From the NCBI GenBank assembly GCA_016930875.1, contig JAFGFW010000125.1:1-33014 (forward strand): 33,014 nucleotides of DNA, in the 5' to 3' direction. Below the pieces are notes generated by a model that saw only the letters and a program-made list of their open reading frames with translations, was not told where the DNA came from and did no database searches. Shown here one piece after another: positions 29,998 to 33,014 of this stretch. A program made the translations under genes and the position numbers. This stretch comes from Deltaproteobacteria bacterium (GTDB lineage: Bacteria; Desulfobacterota; Desulfobacteria; Desulfobacterales; C00003060). Numbering within the stretch: position 1 is the first letter of the stretch; each line of letters starts with the position of its first letter.

Positions 29998-30043
29998 ATG
30001 AAATCGCAAAGTGACTTCATAACCGCATCGCTCACAAACAATA

Positions 30044-32242
30044 ATGACACCAAGAGCAAAAAAATCATTTCATCCCATCCCGTTTGGAAAATACCTGCTT
30101 TTAGATAGAATTGCCGTGGGCCGTGAGGCCGAATTCTACCTGGCCCAAAAGAGGGACGAAAAAAGCCCTGAGAAACCTATTGTCATAAAAAAAATGCTTC
30201 CCAGGCTCACCTCAGAAGAGGGCTTGATCAAAACCTTCATCAACGAAGCCAAGCTTGCCGCTTTCCTGGAACATCGGAACATCATTAAAACCTATGATTT
30301 CGGAACCATTGAGGGCGCTTATTTTGTTGCCATGGAATATCTCTTTGGCAAGAGTCTTCGAGCCATAGACAGTATGTCGAAGCAAAAAGAGCGACGAATT
30401 AGCCTGGGAAATGCCCTTCATGTTGCGGCCCAGATTTGCAGCGGACTTGATTACGCCCACAAATTGAAAGACCCTCAGGGAAACAATGGCTGCATCATTC
30501 ACAGAAATATTTGTCCTGATAGCGTTTTCGTAACTTACAACGGTCGGATAAAGCTCACAGATTTCAGCGTTTCCACCAACGGCAGCCGCGACGACAAATC
30601 CCAGATGGATATCATGAAAGGCAAGTTGGCCTACATGTCTCCGCAACAGGTCGATGGAAAAACCATCGACCACCGCTCTGACATCTTTTCCACAGGAATT
30701 CTCCTGTATGAAATGGTCACAGGCAAGAAGATGTTTGATGGAGAAACCATGCAGGTCTTTTCCAGGGTACGGCAAGCAAGATTTGACCCACCGGAAAGCA
30801 TTGTTGATTGCCAATACCCCAAAGTCTATGAAATCATCAATCGGGCGCTTGAGAAAAAGCCGGAAAAACGTTACCAGTCCGCTGGAGAAATGCTTGCCGA
30901 CCTGAAGAAAGTTACCATGGCCATCCCCTCCCAGCCAACCGCCGCGGATCTTGCCGAGTATATGAAAGGCCTTTTTGAGGAAAGGATGGGCGCTGACAAA
31001 CTCGCTAACAAGCGGGCTGCACAGATCACCGTTATCGACGTATCAACCGAGCAAACCGGTCTTGAAGAATCCCCCCGTAAAAAAGCCGCACAGACCGATT
31101 CTCCAGCGACATCGCAAGGGGAAATCGATACTGAGGAACCTCCTGGTCATCCCGCTGCACAGAAAGAGCCGGTGGAGCTGTCAGCAAAGGAGGCCGGGCT
31201 TGAAGAACTCTCTGATCAAGAGGCTGCAAAGACCTCTTCCATTGGGCCACCGGTAGCCAAGATTCATGCTCGCCAACCCACTGATCGACCGGCTGCACCG
31301 GCCGCTCCAGTAAAGCCATCAACAGATGAGGCCAGCCCTGTTGAAGAACCCCGTCGTCAGGAGACCGCACAGAGCCATTCCGCGGGACTATCAAACAAGG
31401 TGACGAATGTCGAAAATATCCCTGAGCAGAACCTTCAAGAGATAGATTCCGGACGGCAGGCGCAACCGGTAAGAGGCAGCCTTGATCCAGATCTTAAGGA
31501 TAAAACCCAAGCAAAGGCCCACATTATGCCTGCAGAAGGACGACCGAAGAAAGGAAACGCCAAAGCCTTTTGGTATGCAGCCCTTGCAGCACCCCTTGTC
31601 GTCATCTGTGCGGTTTCTGTCTGGCTGTTCTGGAGAGAGCCAGACACGATGCGGCTAACGGCTGTTGAGTCAAGCAAACTGGAGGCAGCCATTGAAGCGC
31701 TTGAAGCAGAGCGATTTGTCGAGGCAATCACCCTGCTTGAAGAAGTCATGGCTGGCAACCCCACGATGATCAACGTGGTTTCGGCCCCGTACTCGCGTGC
31801 TCTGCAGGGTCGAGCTTCCGGACTTATCGACGCTGACCCTCACGAGGCCAAAGCTCTGCTCCTAAAAGCTGTGGAGTTGGATCAGGGCAGTGCAAAGGGG
31901 CTATCCCAACTGGGTCTCATCTATCTCCAGGAAAAGGACTACACCAAGGCCATTCAGGCATATAAAAAGGCGGCCGACCTGGACTCCCAGTTTGCTGAGA
32001 CTTTCTTCAATCTTGGATATCTTTATGCTATCACCAAACATTATGCCAAGGCAGAGGGGATGTACGGACGTGTGGTTGAACTGGCGCCATCTTTTGTTGA
32101 TGAGGCGCTCTTCAATCTCGCAGTGGTCCAGAAGCGGCTGGACAAACGGGCCGAGTGCATTAAGAATCTGAAGCGGGCGATAAAGCTTAATCCTAAGAAC
32201 AAGCAGGCAAAACGATATCTCAAGTCGTTGAAGGGCACATAG
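30044..32242 (+). CDS. Hanks-type pseudokinase with linker, membrane helix and TPR domain
   Basis: This 732-residue protein has a kinase fold at residues about 16-295. It keeps the ATP-site Lys (IVIKK, Lys 49), the helix-C Glu (Glu 68) and a DF pair (DFS, 173-175). The Gly-rich loop is degenerate (AVGREAEFYLA) and the catalytic loop HRDxKPxN reads HRNICPDS (153-160), losing the catalytic Asp, Lys and Asn. Phosphotransfer is therefore unlikely. An Ala/Pro/Glu-rich linker (about 300-500) leads to one membrane helix (about 509-529), then TPR repeats (about 545-732). The kinase part would be cytoplasmic and the TPR part periplasmic. A LysM lipoprotein follows 11 bases later. No good ribosome site is seen. 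Confidence 0.87.
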   Translation: MTPRAKKSFHPIPFGKYLLLDRIAVGREAEFYLAQKRDEKSPEKPIVIKKMLPRLTSEEGLIKTFINEAKLAAFLEHRNIIKTYDFGTIEGAYFVAMEYLFGKSLRAIDSMSKQKERRISLGNALHVAAQICSGLDYAHKLKDPQGNNGCIIHRNICPDSVFVTYNGRIKLTDFSVSTNGSRDDKSQMDIMKGKLAYMSPQQVDGKTIDHRSDIFSTGILLYEMVTGKKMFDGETMQVFSRVRQARFDPPESIVDCQYPKVYEIINRALEKKPEKRYQSAGEMLADLKKVTMAIPSQPTAADLAEYMKGLFEERMGADKLANKRAAQITVIDVSTEQTGLEESPRKKAAQTDSPATSQGEIDTEEPPGHPAAQKEPVELSAKEAGLEELSDQEAAKTSSIGPPVAKIHARQPTDRPAAPAAPVKPSTDEASPVEEPRRQETAQSHSAGLSNKVTNVENIPEQNLQEIDSGRQAQPVRGSLDPDLKDKTQAKAHIMPAEGRPKKGNAKAFWYAALAAPLVVICAVSVWLFWREPDTMRLTAVESSKLEAAIEALEAERFVEAITLLEEVMAGNPTMINVVSAPYSRALQGRASGLIDADPHEAKALLLKAVELDQGSAKGLSQLGLIYLQEKDYTKAIQAYKKAADLDSQFAETFFNLGYLYAITKHYAKAEGMYGRVVELAPSFVDEALFNLAVVQKRLDKRAECIKNLKRAIKLNPKNKQAKRYLKSLKGT

Positions 32243-32253
32243 GTGAAGACTCG

Positions 32254-32784
32254 ATGAAGATCAATAGCAGACGAATCATTCGAACGGATCTGGTGTGGAT
32301 TATTCTGATCTTGCCGTTTATCGGTTGTGCGAGCTTGAGCAGGACCTCCCAGGAGGGAGTGGCCGACGAATCCCAGCAAGTATCGTCAACAGATGATAAA
32401 TCAACGACTCAAGCGCTCCCGGAAGAGGTCAAACCGACTACTCCTGAAGCAGAGCCAGCTCAACAACAATCGAAGTATCTGGTGCACAAGGTCAGATGGC
32501 CGGGTGAAACGCTGTCGGTTATTTCTCAGTGGTATACAGGAAAAGCGAGAAACTGGAAGATCCTGGCCGACACCAATCCCAAGCTCAACCCTAATAGGAT
32601 TTTTAGGGGAAATGAAATTCGTATTCCTGATGACTTGTTGAAAAAACGAGAACCGATGCCAAAACGATTCGTTGCCAGGTTTGCTCAGAAATCGAAAAAA
32701 AAGATATCCACTTCAAGGCCTTCACCCACACCCAACGAAGAGGAAGATTTCACCCTTTTCGGCCCCAAAGGAATGCCCGAGTAG
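32254..32784 (+). CDS. LysM-domain lipoprotein
   Basis: This 176-residue protein has a signal sequence with a lipobox ending at Cys in PFIGCAS. A low-complexity Thr/Pro/Gln linker precedes a LysM-like domain (YLVHKVRWPGETLSVISQWYTG to NEIRIPDDLL), followed by a basic, disordered tail. LysM domains bind peptidoglycan. It follows the pseudokinase gene closely and is probably co-transcribed, suggesting a membrane TPR protein and a wall-binding lipoprotein acting together. GGTGAAG precedes the ATG. Confidence 0.86.
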   Translation: MKINSRRIIRTDLVWIILILPFIGCASLSRTSQEGVADESQQVSSTDDKSTTQALPEEVKPTTPEAEPAQQQSKYLVHKVRWPGETLSVISQWYTGKARNWKILADTNPKLNPNRIFRGNEIRIPDDLLKKREPMPKRFVARFAQKSKKKISTSRPSPTPNEEEDFTLFGPKGMPE

Positions 32785-33014
32785 AGAATCCGACCCCGGA
32801 AGACGTAGCTTTGATCTGTCCGCCAAAAGCAGACTACAACAGGCTATCTCTTTGCCACCCCATGCACCCAAATCAGCGACCACCGGTAGAACTGGTGGTA
32901 TGAGGAAGGCCCCTAAAAGGGGCCTGAACCCTCGTTCATTCTTTTTGACAGGATGAACAGGATCTCAAGGATTTGGTTTTTAATTTCTCCCTTCCCAGAT
33001 GGAAGGTAGAAAAC
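32785..33014. other. right edge, hairpins
   Basis: No gene is seen. GGCCCCT/AGGGGCC (32908-32924) and a nearly perfect ACCACCGGT/ACTGGTGGT hairpin (about 32879-32899) lie after the LysM gene. Neither has a directly following T run, although CTTTTT occurs near 32941. TGACAGGATGAACAGGAT at 32946-32963 resembles common dispersed repeat words. Confidence 0.45.

Larger units (their letters stand above)
29723..30043. other. intergenic region with two repeats
   Basis: No gene is seen. It contains the G/C-tract repeat at 29814-29906 and a perfect 10-base hairpin GTAGTCCCGC/GCGGGACTAC at 29973-29997. The upstream side of the pseudokinase gene shows no clear promoter or ribosome site. Confidence 0.55.

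Noticed and set aside
1-33014. CRISPR arrays, IS transposases and prophage genes
   Set aside because: No regularly spaced repeats and no transposase, integrase or phage structural protein was recognised.

Overview
The window looks like a chromosomal segment of a sulfate-reducer-like deltaproteobacterium (Desulfobacterota, probably Desulfobacterales). This is inferred from gene content (two DUF362 loci, a receiver-HDOD protein, TrxA/TrxB/BamD/PlsY, a glycosylglycerate-type solute pathway) and from the dispersed palindromic repeats. No rRNA, phage, IS transposase or CRISPR array is visible.

Layout. 1-369 is repeat-rich and gene-free. 370-4694 holds a HAD-IIB phosphatase divergent from a glycosyltransferase of the mannosyl-/glucosylglycerate synthase type, then a lone receiver protein, a phosphomannomutase/phosphoglucomutase and an HU-like protein: a compatible-solute and sugar-phosphate block. 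4710-7286 is a minus-strand run trxA-trxB-bamD-plsY behind a clear sigma-70 promoter. 7459-7914 holds a MITE-like element, tRNA-Lys(TTT), a decayed tRNA-Glu copy and an intact tRNA-Glu(TTC). 8167-12997 holds a DUF362 remnant, a receiver-HDOD protein, a zinc ribbon protein, a DUF362 ferredoxin protein, a YfcE-type phosphoesterase and a cold-shock protein with a terminator. tRNA-Leu(TAA) follows.

13438-24357 is an accessory defence island, all on the minus strand. In transcription order it has a DUF499/BrxC-like ATPase overlapping a short PglZ-like protein, a VapB/PIN pair, an MNT/HEPN pair, a YkgJ-type Cys-cluster protein, a wrecked DUF1156 DNA methylase, a large SNF2-type helicase, a YkgJ pseudogene and an AAA_14/DUF4143 ATPase. 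The set (ATPase + PglZ + DUF1156 methylase + SNF2 helicase) resembles a rearranged type-3-like BREX system whose methylase has been lost. A compact ATPase-PglZ operon is left with its own promoter. The helicase/methylase module is bracketed by directly repeated YkgJ 3' ends.

24410-33014 returns to housekeeping-like content: a Cys-rich Rossmann protein of unknown function, Maf, YggS, a membrane-protein/VWA-lipoprotein operon behind a near-consensus sigma-54 promoter, a cupin, a Hanks-type pseudokinase with TPR repeats, and a LysM lipoprotein.

All calls are from reading the sequence; no database search was run.
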